DNA of 64,000 nt from Holdemania massiliensis AP2 (lineage in GTDB: Bacteria; Bacillota_I; Bacilli_A; Erysipelotrichales; Erysipelotrichaceae): contig NZ_HE998572.1 in the NCBI RefSeq assembly GCF_000327285.1, forward strand, positions 88,131 to 152,130, in the 5' to 3' direction. Numbering within the stretch: the first letter of the stretch is position 1; every line of letters starts with the position of its first letter. The position numbers and the translations under genes were made by a program. Shown piece after piece: positions 54,407 through 64,000 of the stretch. The notes under the pieces were generated by a model that had not been told where the DNA came from, searched no databases, and saw only the letters and a list, made by a program, of their open reading frames with translations.

Positions 54407-55479
54407 CTAGTTCGATTTTTCAAAATTAAAGAATTTTAAATGATCAAGAACCATATTTTCTATCGTATACTTATCATTAATTTCACTGCAATTTCTGGAA
54501 AATTCATATCTAGCATCTTTATCGTGATAAATAATCATGATTTTATCAACCAGATCTTGGATATCTTCATTTTTAAATATTAATCCAATATTGTTCTTCA
54601 AACAGAATTCTTTCCCGGCTATACAATTATCAGAGGTTATTACTGGAATATTATATGATGCTGCTTCGTTAATCACTAATCCCCATATTTCTTCCCTTGA
54701 AGGTAATACGAATAGATCAGCACTTCTAAAATACCTATCTAGATCTACTTTATCCATATATTGAAAAAAATGAATATTACCTTTTTTCTTTACTGAAATA
54801 CGATTTAATAACTGTTCTGATGGGATACCTCCTATAATATTTAAAACAATTGGTATATCTAATTTATTTACTGCGTCAATTAATATATCATAGCCTTTTC
54901 TGTAAATTTGTTGTCCTATTGACAGAATATTAAAATTTTCATTCCTTTCTGATTTAGACACTAATCTATTTCTACTAATTTCTTTTTCTGTAAGAGACGA
55001 AAATCGATAATGCCATATTTTTTCGTTCTTAACACCATAATAGAAAAAATAATCGTCAGTGTATTTACCTGTACTAAAATAGTAACTGTGAAGCAACATG
55101 ACACCTGAAATCAGTTTATTCATAATGAATCCTCTGTTTACTGGTATCCCCCCATCTGCTTCAAGAATTACAGACACACCATTTAATTTACATAATCCTA
55201 AAAATATTAGACCATTTATGCTAGAATAATCTGTATTGAATGCCCATGTAAATTTCCTGCTTTTTAATACTTTTCTAATTGATATAATATTTTTTTATAA
55301 TCATTTTCTAAAAAGAGACTTTCGAAATTTTTAAAATCATAATTAAACCAATTAGCATCTCTGTCTTCGCTTCTATTTCCTTCAAAAATAACAAACAATT
55401 CAACATATTTTCCTAGTTGATTAAAAAACTCTATACGATAAGGCGCTGGTAAATTTGTCAACCATAATATTTTTTCCAT
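54407..55479 (-). pseudogene. GT4 glycosyltransferase, broken by one single-base frameshift
   Basis: The N-terminal piece (55479 to 55264) begins MEKILWLTNLPAPYRIEFFN, a typical GT4 opening, and stops after YQLEKY. Adding one base at 55266-55267 continues as YLKSRKFTWAFNTDYS and runs in the frame open to 54407. The C-terminal domain has LSIGQQIYRKGYDILIDAV, HFFQYMDKVDLDRYFRSADL and REEIWGLVINEAASYNIPVI with the conserved Glu. Repaired length is about 357 residues, normal for the family. Either a recent single-base mutation or a sequence error. Confidence 0.75.
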
Positions 55480-55639
55480 AAACTTTAAATACTTGCTCTT
55501 ACTAAATTAGAGTTTATTATCAAGTATCCCTTTCTTCACTTTAAATTTTTTTGTGCTCTTTTGATTCATTGAGTTTATCCTTTTAATACATATATTTACA
55601 ATTAGTCCAATTTTCACACTTTTATTCATTTTTGGCACA

Positions 55640-56169
55640 ATCTAGTTCCAAAAGTTTATTCTTCACTTGAATAACATCTAATAAAATCGTATTATTGGAC
55701 TAAATTTCTTAAATCTAACTCTATCCTGATCACTATCGACAAAGTATTTATCGCAAGGTACACGATAGAAATTTCCAAAATCAATTGTATGAACATATTC
55801 TTTCTTCATTTTTTAGCAATGTTTCATATAGTTTCTCTCTATTTCAGAATCCAATTATTCAATTCTCTCTTTTACAATTAAACAATTCTTTAATAACAGT
55901 TGCAAGAACTTTAATACTTCAAGACGTTTTTTTACACTAATAGATCACCACTATTATCATTTTCAAATGCAAATACAATTAGTTCAGCAGCTTCTTCATG
56001 AAATTTATGTTTATTATTATAATATAATCTACACATATCATCTTGTTTTTTTCTCATCTATTAAAAAAATACGTATTTCCTTTATTTCACTTTCTAAAAA
56101 TCGATTTTCAACTGTATTTCCAAAACTACTTATGCCTCCTGTTATCATTATCACTTTATTCTTAAACAT
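55640..56169 (-). pseudogene. Second, heavily decayed CapE/FnlA-like copy
   Basis: From 56169 the minus strand reads MFKNKVIMITGGISSFGNTV with ENRFLESEIKEIRIF, close to MFNNKVLLITGGTGSFGNAV of the intact capE at 49463. About 480 bases of the middle are gone. It resumes at EEAAELIVFAFENDNSGDLLV (compare EEAVELVLYAFEHGKQGDLFV) and then REKLYETLLKN and YRVPCDKYFVDS, with several frame changes. It is a relic of a second capE-type gene, which suggests the region between the two copies was inserted or exchanged by recombination. Confidence 0.75.
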
Positions 56170-56280
56170 ATTCCACTTTTAAGCTATACGCCCAGTTCTC
56201 CTTTCATCTTAATAAATAAGCTAGGTTAAATAGATTAATCACCCATTTAACGTTTACTAATTGATTATAACATTTTCCTG

Positions 56281-57453
56281 CTAATCTTTCATTAAATCTA
56301 TCATTTTACGAGTTTGTATTACATTGTTTTTTTCTTTTAATATAAATTCCCGAGCCTTTAATCCAGTTTTTTTACGGGTTTCTTCCGACAAACTCAATAC
56401 TTCATCTATTTTCTTTGACATTCCTTCAACACTTTCGTCATCAAACAGATATACATATTCATAATATTCCTCTGGCATTCCCACTAACTTTGTTGTTAAT
56501 AAAGGTGTACCCGATGTCATATACTCCATATTTTTTGAAGGAAACGAATATTTTGTAAATTCTTCTTCTGATGGCCTAGGATTTATTAATAGATCAGAAT
56601 TACTTTGATATACAAGCACTTCGTCATTCGGTTGAATGCCATGATATTGGATTTGTTTCTCTTTTTTTGCCACTTTTTCTATATAGCCAACTTCATCTCC
56701 TGAACCAAATATATGCAATATAATATTTTTATGTTTCAATAGCAATATTGCCTCAATTAATTTATCAACTCCATTTTTTTTGTTACAATTTCCTGCATAC
56801 AGACAAATTTTTGCAGAACTAAATTTATTTTCTTCTTGTTTTTCAATAACTCGTTTGATATCTGATATTCCCTCAATTATTTTAAAAGGTTTTCCAGTTT
56901 TGTTTAATTTTAAGTTCATTTCTTTTGTCATGAAAACATAATGTGTGCACATTTGAATTACAAGATAATAAAGTTTTAAAAAAATTTTGGTACTTATTAC
57001 ATCTTCAGGTAAATCTGTAACAATACCTAATACTTTTTTTCCAAGTAATCGATAAGCAATTGCGCAGCCTAATGAATTAGGCATAGATAAAATATCACAT
57101 ACCATAAACGAACTAGATTCTTTACATGCAAAAAAAAGCCCTTTAAAAAAACTTAAAACCAAAATCAATAAATCTTTTATTATAGGAATGTTAAGTATAG
57201 GCAAATAATAAAATTTAACATTTTCTACCGAGTCGTTTCGCTCTATAATAAATATTTTTTGTGAAATAATTCGACTCATTGGCAAAGAAGACAAACATTG
57301 TACATTAATGCCGTTTAAACTTAGTCCTTCTACTAATAATCTATTAAATTTTTGAACTTGTATTCCCGGCTTCACCGCAGAATTCACATATAATTCTTTA
57401 TACTTTACTTCGGAGCAAAGGTAAGATGTATAGATAACAGTTTTAGTCTTCAT
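56281..57453 (-). CDS. GT4 family glycosyltransferase
   Basis: Start at the ATG at 57453, with AAAGGAG about eight bases upstream; the in-frame codon at 57474 precedes the site (390 residues). GT-B fold: ICLYAGNCNKKNGVDKLIEA begins the second domain, IFGSGDEVGYIEKV follows, and FPSKNMEYMTSGTPLL carries the conserved Glu. A hydrophobic stretch at about residues 95-115 may attach it to the membrane face. It lies next to the capE relic. Substrates unknown. Confidence 0.83.
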   Translation of the reverse strand: MKTKTVIYTSYLCSEVKYKELYVNSAVKPGIQVQKFNRLLVEGLSLNGINVQCLSSLPMSRIISQKIFIIERNDSVENVKFYYLPILNIPIIKDLLILVLSFFKGLFFACKESSSFMVCDILSMPNSLGCAIAYRLLGKKVLGIVTDLPEDVISTKIFLKLYYLVIQMCTHYVFMTKEMNLKLNKTGKPFKIIEGISDIKRVIEKQEENKFSSAKICLYAGNCNKKNGVDKLIEAILLLKHKNIILHIFGSGDEVGYIEKVAKKEKQIQYHGIQPNDEVLVYQSNSDLLINPRPSEEEFTKYSFPSKNMEYMTSGTPLLTTKLVGMPEEYYEYVYLFDDESVEGMSKKIDEVLSLSEETRKKTGLKAREFILKEKNNVIQTRKMIDLMKD

Positions 57454-57518
57454 GTGGATATTCTCCTTTATCAATGATTCTAAATAATTCTAAATTAATG
57501 CTTTAAAATTAATTTATG

Positions 57519-58748
57519 CTATCCTTGAGTATTGTGCTTACAAATTTTATTATACACCTTAACCAGATCGCCAGTGTTTTTTTTCTGATCGAATTTTAAT
57601 TTCATTTCTTTTCGAGCATTTAAAGACAAACTGTTTGCAATTTCTTCGTTTTGCATTATTTCCTGAATATAATGCGCAGCTAAGTATGGTTCATCAAATG
57701 GATAAAAATATAAACTCTCTTTATGTTTTCCGAAGCAACTGCTGCCACCTACATAGCTTGCTACACTTGGCACCCCTAAATACATGGCCTCAGCCAAAGA
57801 ATTAGAACTATTTTCTATTGAAGAGGCACAGTAGAAAACATGGCTTTCTAAAAGCGTTCTCTTAACTTCTTCCTCCGTTAATAGCCCCAAAAAAACAACA
57901 TTATTTTCTAAGCCGTATGACTTTATCAACTTTCTTATATAATTATTATATGACACCCCGAGCTTTATCGCTAAGGATGTTTGTTTTGTAATATCATCTC
58001 CACCTATACGACAGAGCACATCAGGCATAGTCTGCTTTAATAGTTTTAATGTTTCTAATATCATATGCATTGCTTTTAATGGATAACCTGCTTGTGAAAC
58101 AAAAATAGTATTTCGTTTACATGTTTTTATCGTCCATTCTCCGGAATAAAAAGACGCTCTCAAAATTTCATTGACTTTAAAATATTCAATACGTGGATTC
58201 AAAATCTTAACCGCTGCATAATCCCAATCAGTACGACCTATGCAATATCTTGCTTTTTCATATACTTTTACTTCCTTTAGCCCTCGTTTAACAAAAACAT
58301 TTTGATTTAATTTCATATAAATCGGCAATATTAAATTATAAGCTTTACTATACATATTATAATTAGCCAAATAATGAAAAGAACAAAAGCTAATTAAGCC
58401 TTGAATAGATACAACAGTTTTTGATAAATCCAGAATGCAAGCCACATCAAAGGCCCAGTCTTGTTCAGCTCCAAAAATATGATAAACATCATACTCATCA
58501 CTTAATAGCATTTCTTTTAAACCTTTTACATTTTTATACGTGATGTGTTGATATTTTATCTTTTCAAAATGTGTTACCTTCTTATTATGCATCCCTTTTT
58601 CAAGTACGGAATAACTAATCGTAACATCATCCCTTTGGCTTAGGTTAATAGATATTCCTTCAAGCCACCCTCCGAATGGATCTGCCCTTAGACCAAAAAC
58701 TTCTGCAATTTTTGGAGAAAATTTACTCGCCAATATTAAAATCTTCAT
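57519..58748 (-). CDS. GT4 family glycosyltransferase
   Basis: A 409-residue GT-B enzyme. The N-terminal domain starts MKILILASKFSPKIAEVFG. The C-terminal domain has IFVSQAGYPLKAMHMILETL, CRIGGDDI, VVFLGLLTEEEVKRTLLES and SSNSLAEAMYLGVPSVASYV with the acidic site typical of GT4. Its ATG overlaps the flippase stop as ATGA (58745-58748), so the two are translated together. It probably adds one sugar of the repeat unit that the flippase exports. Confidence 0.85.
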   Translation of the reverse strand: MKILILASKFSPKIAEVFGLRADPFGGWLEGISINLSQRDDVTISYSVLEKGMHNKKVTHFEKIKYQHITYKNVKGLKEMLLSDEYDVYHIFGAEQDWAFDVACILDLSKTVVSIQGLISFCSFHYLANYNMYSKAYNLILPIYMKLNQNVFVKRGLKEVKVYEKARYCIGRTDWDYAAVKILNPRIEYFKVNEILRASFYSGEWTIKTCKRNTIFVSQAGYPLKAMHMILETLKLLKQTMPDVLCRIGGDDITKQTSLAIKLGVSYNNYIRKLIKSYGLENNVVFLGLLTEEEVKRTLLESHVFYCASSIENSSNSLAEAMYLGVPSVASYVGGSSCFGKHKESLYFYPFDEPYLAAHYIQEIMQNEEIANSLSLNARKEMKLKFDQKKNTGDLVKVYNKICKHNTQG

Positions 58749-60040
58749 TTTAATCCTTCTTTCTTACTAAACCCTTTCAAACATAACCCTTTTAATATGA
58801 GTATGCCATTATCTCTTAAATCCTTTATTATTAATTGGCTTAAAAAATTTGTTGCAAACTGAGTTAATAAAGTTGCTATTGCAGCCCCTTCTATTCCCCA
58901 TATAGGTATAAAAATATAGTTCAATATAAAATTTGAAATAACGCCTACAAATGCAATCATTTTTTCGTATCTATACATATTTTCATTCATCATCCAAATA
59001 TTTCTTGCTACACCTAGAAATGAAAACATGCAATACCATGATACAATTTTAAGAGGCGTGCTTGCATTAATATACGCTTGCCCATACATAATTTTTATAA
59101 CAATGTCTCCAAAAAAGAATATGAATACGCCAAAAGCAATGCAGATCCATATTATTGCAGAATATAATTGAATAATTCTCTTCTTATAAATATATTCATT
59201 AGAAATTTTATTTTCAGTAATAACCGGTCTTGCAGAATCGATAATTGCCATTGGAATAAAGCTCCATATATTACATATATATATAGCTGTTGAATATAAA
59301 CCAACAGATGTTTGATCAATCATCTGTCCTATCATCACTTTATCAATTTGAGAATAAAAAGCAACCATAATTCCAGAGATAATGAAATGCTTACTTTTAT
59401 TAATTAATATTCTTCCTTCATCCTTCGATATATGAAAACGAGGACCCGCATTTCTACAATATATAATTATCAATATAATTATATAGCAAATCATTTCAAA
59501 AGAAGCTGAGAATGCAAACCAAAAAATGCTTTTTGCATTAACTAAAATATATATTTTATATAATGACACAATTAAGCACGCACTAATCTTGGCAATACTC
59601 ACATATTTTGAGAAAAGTTTCGACTGAAACCAATAATTAAGTACATCAGCTGATTCAAACATTAGGGATAGTGATTGTAACATTGCGACAAAAATAATTG
59701 TTTTATCAAAACTATTAGTAATTGCAATAATCAATGTAACTGAAAATAAAGAAATTACACTCGACAAAAGCCTTAATAAAATGGATGTTCCAAGAATATT
59801 CCCCTGTTTAGTAGGATTTTTAATGAGCTCATTAATAATTATATTGTTGAGTCCCAAAGTGCATAAAGCACTTGCAAACGATAAATAAGATGCTGAATAA
59901 TTGAGCACTCCGTAATTAGTTGGTCCAAGATAACGTGCAGTTAGCATACTTATTACGAAGGAAATTAGCATTTGAATTATTTGCCCTGAAATAATCCAAG
60001 CTGTGTTACTTATAAACCTATTATTAGTTTTTATATACAC
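58745..60040 (-). CDS. wzx: Wzx-type oligosaccharide flippase
   Basis: A 431-residue protein with about twelve TM helices. The start is GTG at 60040, eight bases after AAAGGA. SNTAWIISGQIIQMLISFVI opens the first helix and TARYLGPTNYGVLNYSAS follows, both typical of polysaccharide (PST) flippases of the MOP superfamily. YSQIDKVMIGQMIDQTSVG is the conserved seventh-helix region. It would move undecaprenyl-diphosphate-linked repeat units outward. Its presence means the 53-64 kb cluster works by a Wzx/Wzy route, although no intact polymerase gene is recognised here. Confidence 0.9.
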   Translation of the reverse strand: MYIKTNNRFISNTAWIISGQIIQMLISFVISMLTARYLGPTNYGVLNYSASYLSFASALCTLGLNNIIINELIKNPTKQGNILGTSILLRLLSSVISLFSVTLIIAITNSFDKTIIFVAMLQSLSLMFESADVLNYWFQSKLFSKYVSIAKISACLIVSLYKIYILVNAKSIFWFAFSASFEMICYIIILIIIYCRNAGPRFHISKDEGRILINKSKHFIISGIMVAFYSQIDKVMIGQMIDQTSVGLYSTAIYICNIWSFIPMAIIDSARPVITENKISNEYIYKKRIIQLYSAIIWICIAFGVFIFFFGDIVIKIMYGQAYINASTPLKIVSWYCMFSFLGVARNIWMMNENMYRYEKMIAFVGVISNFILNYIFIPIWGIEGAAIATLLTQFATNFLSQLIIKDLRDNGILILKGLCLKGFSKKEGLK

Positions 60041-60129
60041 AATATCAATCCTTTCATGACTATCTAAAAATAATTTAAGTTCTTATCTTTACATTTACTA
60101 CTTACTAACTGCACGAAGAAGTCCGAATC

Positions 60130-61242
60130 TTACTCAATTCTACTACAAGGGCCTTCTTTATAATCAACAATAACTTCTCCATTTATTATAGAATTAGATA
60201 AATTTAAAAAGCGTTGAGCAGCAACTTTAGAGTTCCACAGCTCTTGAATAACCTTATAGCCTTTGTAACTCATATCATTTCTGAGGGCTTTATTATTAAT
60301 TAACTTTTTTACACTTTGATACAATTCTCGATCTCTTAAAAATGTAAAACCATTAACTCCATCTTCAATTAAAAATGGAACACTGCCAATACGGTTGCAT
60401 GCAACAATAGCACATTGACTATTCATTGCTTCATTCAAAACAGCACCCCAACCTTCAAATCTATTACTAGTACATACAAATATATCAGTATTCATCATAT
60501 AATTACGCACTTCTTCAGCTGGTAAAGCGCCTTTCCAACTTATATACTCTTCTAGGTTTCTATCCTTTATCATTTTTTTTATCTTTTGATCATAATCACC
60601 AGTTCCAATCATCGTTAAATGAAATTCTATTTTTTCTCTCTTTAATTTATTCGCCAGATAAATAACTTTTTCTGGGCGCTTAAATTTAATCATTCTTCCA
60701 CACCACAATAACTCTACAGGGCTATTCTCGCTTTTACTTGCCGCATTATTTAGTAAAAATTCTGGAAAGTATCCCCAACGAAAACATCCGTTTATTTTTC
60801 TGCTAATTAACTTTAAATCTTTATGGACATACGCTCCAGCACATAAATAAAACAAATTCTTACCTGTATATCTCCGATAAAGCCTATAAAATCCTGGCAT
60901 GAAGTAATAGTACCATTTTTTAAAGAGTCTTTCCGTATATTTAAATGTGATCTTATTTAATTTCATTCTCTCTGTTAAATAAAAAGTTGGCGCAGATCCA
61001 TGTATCACTACATCAGATTCTACCACTAAATCAATAGCTTTTTGTTGATTTTCAGGCGAAGCATAGGCTGACAAACAATATGGAAAACGAAAATTCGAAT
61101 CCCTATATCCAAGTGCTAGACGTTCCTTATTTATTGGTTCAGTTGCGACAAAGCAAAAATCATCTCCCAATATTTCATAGAATTCATTACAAAGAGGAAT
61201 TTGGTGGTGATTTAAAAAATTCGAATAAAACGTTAGCTTCAT
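60130..61242 (-). CDS. GT4 family glycosyltransferase
   Basis: Start at the ATG at 61242, after GGAGGTAA; upstream in-frame ATGs do not have a site (370 residues). The first domain reads MKLTFYSNFLNHHQIPLCNE. ELLWCGRMIKFKRPEKVIYL begins the second domain, MIGTGDYDQKI and ISWKGALPAEEVRNYM follow, and EGWGAVLNEAMNSQCAIVA provides the conserved Glu pair. Length and motifs are normal for GT4. It belongs to the flippase cluster, about 90 bases upstream of the wzx start. Confidence 0.85.
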   Translation of the reverse strand: MKLTFYSNFLNHHQIPLCNEFYEILGDDFCFVATEPINKERLALGYRDSNFRFPYCLSAYASPENQQKAIDLVVESDVVIHGSAPTFYLTERMKLNKITFKYTERLFKKWYYYFMPGFYRLYRRYTGKNLFYLCAGAYVHKDLKLISRKINGCFRWGYFPEFLLNNAASKSENSPVELLWCGRMIKFKRPEKVIYLANKLKREKIEFHLTMIGTGDYDQKIKKMIKDRNLEEYISWKGALPAEEVRNYMMNTDIFVCTSNRFEGWGAVLNEAMNSQCAIVACNRIGSVPFLIEDGVNGFTFLRDRELYQSVKKLINNKALRNDMSYKGYKVIQELWNSKVAAQRFLNLSNSIINGEVIVDYKEGPCSRIE

Positions 61243-61380
61243 ATTTACCTCCATTAACAAGATGTGAACAAATCACAATATCACACTAAAATTTTTTCAA
61301 TAACTTTAGCTCTAGAATCTAATATTAACATCCATTTAATATCGGAATATAATGCTAATATTATATTAATTACTTAAAAC

Positions 61381-62573
61381 CTATATTAATCCATTAAACA
61401 AATTCATATATTTTCTTAGCATTATTTTTTTATCAAATGCCCGCGCTCGTGTCACACATTTATCTTCATTAAACTTTATATTTCGTTTTAATAAAGAGGG
61501 CACCTGTGCAAATTCTCCTTTTTCCAAAAGATAGCCACAGTCTTTAACTATTTCAGCACAGCCTCCTGTTCTATAAGAAATAATAGGTGTTCCACAAGCC
61601 AGCGCCTCAATATTCACTGTGGGAAAAGTATCTTGATAGGTAAAATTAACAAAATACTCAGCACTTGAATATATAAGTCTTAATTCTTCTATTGATTCTG
61701 TTCGTGGTAGGCAAATTATCTTTTTCTTAACTTTCTTTTTTTGTATTAAATTAGTTCCAACTAAAATTATTACGTACTCATCATCTAGCAGAGTACACAA
61801 TTGTTGAAAATCTTCTAAACCCTTTTGTTTATTCCATACATTTGCTACGCCTAATAGAACTTTCTTGTTTTCAACATTTAATTTTCGTTTCCACTCAATT
61901 ATTTTATTATGATTTTCTGGGAAAAATTTTTCTAAATTAATTCCATTATTGATAACATAATGGCTTTTATTTTTTAAAAAGGAATGACAGACTATACTGT
62001 CCATCCATTCTGAAGGTGAGATTAAAGTTAAATTTTTTATAGCTAGAAGTTTCTCTTTTTTTATCAAAAAATTTTCGCGATGGTTTAATGCAAAAAAACG
62101 ATAGGGATAAACCTTCAGCACATTACATTTTCTACAATTATTTGTTTTCCATTCCTCGCAATTTATTTGTTCAAAATGAGAGCAAAAGCCTGTAAGCAAC
62201 CAACAATCATGAAGCGTGATTACAACTTTTTTATTTTTTTAGTCAAATAATCAAGCAATACATCATAAGATAAATAAAACCCATGAATATTATGTAAATG
62301 TATAATATCTGGATCAAAGCTTTCTATTATTTTTATAATTCTTTTTGTTGCTAATTTATTATTTAAGCCATGTCTATCCAAGAGCAGGCTCATAATAACA
62401 TCACTAATCATGATAATTGTATTACCAACATATTTTGCAGAATAATTTCCTCGTTTTCTCCCATAAATAACTTCAACTTCATTATTATGATTTACTAAGT
62501 AGTTTTGCAAATCTTCTACGATTTTTCCCGTACTTCCAAAATGATAAACTGAGTTTATTTCAAGAACCTTCAT
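61381..62573 (-). pseudogene. GT4 glycosyltransferase, broken by one single-base frameshift
   Basis: The N-terminal piece (62573 to 62220) starts MKVLEINSVYHFGSTGKIVE, with FDPDIIHLHNIHGFY near its end, and stops after KKIKKL. One added base in the T6 run at 62227-62232 (A6 on the coding strand) restores KKIKKVVITLHDCWLLTGFC and joins the frame open to 61381. HDCWxxTGxCSHF with following Cys residues is a strong GT4 signature, and PTVNIEALACGTPIISY supplies the acidic site. Repaired length is about 397 residues. The exact match across the join argues that a single base is the only lesion. Confidence 0.82.
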
Positions 62574-62636
62574 CCATAATCTCCTTTCTAAATATATTTT
62601 TTTCTCATTAATATTACAATATTTAAACAGTTCTTA

Positions 62637-63728
62637 TTATTTAAATTTCCATACTGATTTGTTAATAATTTTAAAGATCGGTTGTTCTACAAACTTTTTT
62701 CTTCCATACTCAATGAAAGAACAAACGGTAAAAACTATGAAAACGCTAAAAATCATATGTGTTATCAGGTTAATTGAATTAGCATATATAGAATTATTTA
62801 GCAACTTACTCCACAACCATTCTCTGACACAAGGCGTTTCATAAATTAGGTATACCCCTAAAGTGCAAGAAGATATTTTATTAATATATTTATTGTAAAA
62901 AACCTTGGCGGAACTTGCAATAGCAAATAAGCTTATTGCAATACACAAAATCAAAATGGAGGATCTAGAATAAAAATAATTTGCTTGATATACAAGCGAT
63001 GGGAATTTTAAACTTAGCAAATCAATACTTAAGGTTGAAAGTATCAATAGACCCCAACTTAAAATTAAGATATTCCAAGAATTCTTTCTATCGTATATAA
63101 TATTATCATGATATTTTCTCATATATTGTCCGATACTATACAGCACTAAAAATTGACAAAGCTCATTTCCAAACATATCACTTCCAAATATGCTTCCAAA
63201 AAAAAGGGTAGGAATTAAATACCACAAAATCACAGCAATAATAATGAATTTTTTATATTTATTTCTATCTAAAGCATTTAAAAAAGCATTAATAAAGGGC
63301 GATATAATATACAAAACAAAATAGGCACTAACAAACCAGTATTCTTTAAAAATTATTGGAAATAACACTCTTAAGTAATCAAATTTATAAATTGTCAGGT
63401 TTTGAAATGTAGAAAAAACAAGAAATAATATGATTGAATAAAAAATAGTTTGAAGCCATATCTTTAAAAGTCTTTTAATGTCAAACTGTGCTTGATAATT
63501 ATAATAACCAGTTATTAAAACGAATAAATTCACACCTAAATTTCCAAGCACAAAACTCTGAAGAATAAATTGATTCAATCCAAATTGCATATTCTCTACA
63601 GCGATCATGCCATGGAATGAATAATGCGAACACACTATAAAAACCATAGCAACAATTCTTAGAACTTCAACTGCTGAATTTCGTCTTGCTAAATTATTTT
63701 CTTCATCCTTCGCAATATTTATTTTCAT
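62637..63728 (-). CDS. Acyltransferase-3 family membrane protein
   Basis: Start at the ATG at 63728, after GGAGGGAAAACAA; the frame is open further upstream to 63899 but without a site (363 residues). About ten TM helices. NSAVEVLRIVAMVFIVCSHY near residues 20-40 is the acyltransferase-3 opening with its conserved His, and LFVLITGYYNY and FKEYWFVSAYFVLYIISPFI follow as in O-acetyl/succinyl transferases of surface glycans. It would acylate sugars of the exported repeat unit. It is the first gene of the cluster visible at this end. Confidence 0.87.
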   Translation of the reverse strand: MKINIAKDEENNLARRNSAVEVLRIVAMVFIVCSHYSFHGMIAVENMQFGLNQFILQSFVLGNLGVNLFVLITGYYNYQAQFDIKRLLKIWLQTIFYSIILFLVFSTFQNLTIYKFDYLRVLFPIIFKEYWFVSAYFVLYIISPFINAFLNALDRNKYKKFIIIAVILWYLIPTLFFGSIFGSDMFGNELCQFLVLYSIGQYMRKYHDNIIYDRKNSWNILILSWGLLILSTLSIDLLSLKFPSLVYQANYFYSRSSILILCIAISLFAIASSAKVFYNKYINKISSCTLGVYLIYETPCVREWLWSKLLNNSIYANSINLITHMIFSVFIVFTVCSFIEYGRKKFVEQPIFKIINKSVWKFK

Positions 63729-64000
63729 TTGTTTTCCCTCCAGATTTTTAGAGATTAAATCTAGGAACATATTCATATTACATTTCTGCAAAAAGAATAA
63801 GTTTTTTCTTAAGCCTTTTCTCTTTAAATAGTATTCAAAAAAAACACATACCAAGCTTTTAATAAACAATCCATTTTCTACCTTAAGTAAAAGCACCAAT
63901 AGAAATTAGATACTTACTACTTAAAGTGTATTTTAACATATAACATAAGAGAAAACAAAACAATAATTTTTTTGAGTTTCGGTATTTTGACTTAGATTTT
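63729..64000. other. Window end, upstream region of the acyltransferase
   Basis: About 270 bases. The acyltransferase frame stays open for 57 codons upstream of its chosen start, but the sequence there lacks a ribosome site. No further gene or clear promoter was recognised up to the window edge. Confidence 0.4.

Overview
This is a 64 kb, AT-rich cell-surface glycan locus, almost all of it read from the minus strand. Clean AAGGAGG-type ribosome binding sites, standard stop codons, an LTA-synthase-like protein and many YfhO-type membrane proteins point to a low-GC Gram-positive bacterium (Bacillota). A gut Erysipelotrichia-type organism would fit, but that is an inference from style, not from any marker gene. 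No rRNA, tRNA or CRISPR array was seen.

0-25.9 kb: a sugar-nucleotide and membrane-glycosylation block. Six YfhO-family polytopic proteins (one frameshifted) are interleaved with two undecaprenyl-phosphate-sugar-synthase-like GT2 enzymes. Two sugar pathways are present. The first is rfbF-rfbG-rfbH (CDP-glucose to CDP-4-keto-3,6-dideoxyglucose), followed by a thiamine-diphosphate enzyme resembling YerE, which would add a two-carbon branch. The second is an FdtA/FdtB-type pair for a dTDP-3-amino-3,6-dideoxyhexose. A DUF6077-type membrane gene here is split by two single-base frameshifts.

26-46.8 kb: a plus-strand LtaS-like sulfatase-fold enzyme faces a minus-strand block containing a membrane-anchored GDPD, a third GT2 of the same kind, two PTPS-related GT-C-like proteins, an intact DUF6077 protein, GtrA, a DUF2383 four-helix protein and a PMT-family glycosyltransferase. 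A plus-strand operon follows: an orphan membrane protein, an MBOAT O-acyltransferase and an SGNH-like partner. A minus-strand GT4, DUF2304 and GT2 trio closes the block.

46.8-56.2 kb: a mosaic scar. It holds remnants of IS30 and ISL3 transposases, a complete-looking IS200/IS605 element, decayed capG and capF genes beside an intact capE (the UDP-FucNAc pathway), a second capE relic at about 55.6-56.2 kb, and a frameshifted membrane protein and GT4 between them.

56.2-64 kb: a Wzx/GT cluster with three intact GT4 genes, one frameshifted GT4, a flippase and an acyltransferase-3 protein. No intact Wzy polymerase was recognised.

Working model (inference): GT2 enzymes load sugars onto undecaprenyl phosphate, GtrA/DUF2304 proteins help them cross the membrane, and the large GT-C-like proteins transfer them outside the cell to a polymer such as lipoteichoic acid. 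MBOAT/SGNH and acyltransferase-3 proteins would add acyl groups. Eight coding breaks are each repaired by adding one base, mostly in A/T runs. They are either uncorrected sequencing indels or real slippage switches, and this matters for every pseudogene call at those sites.
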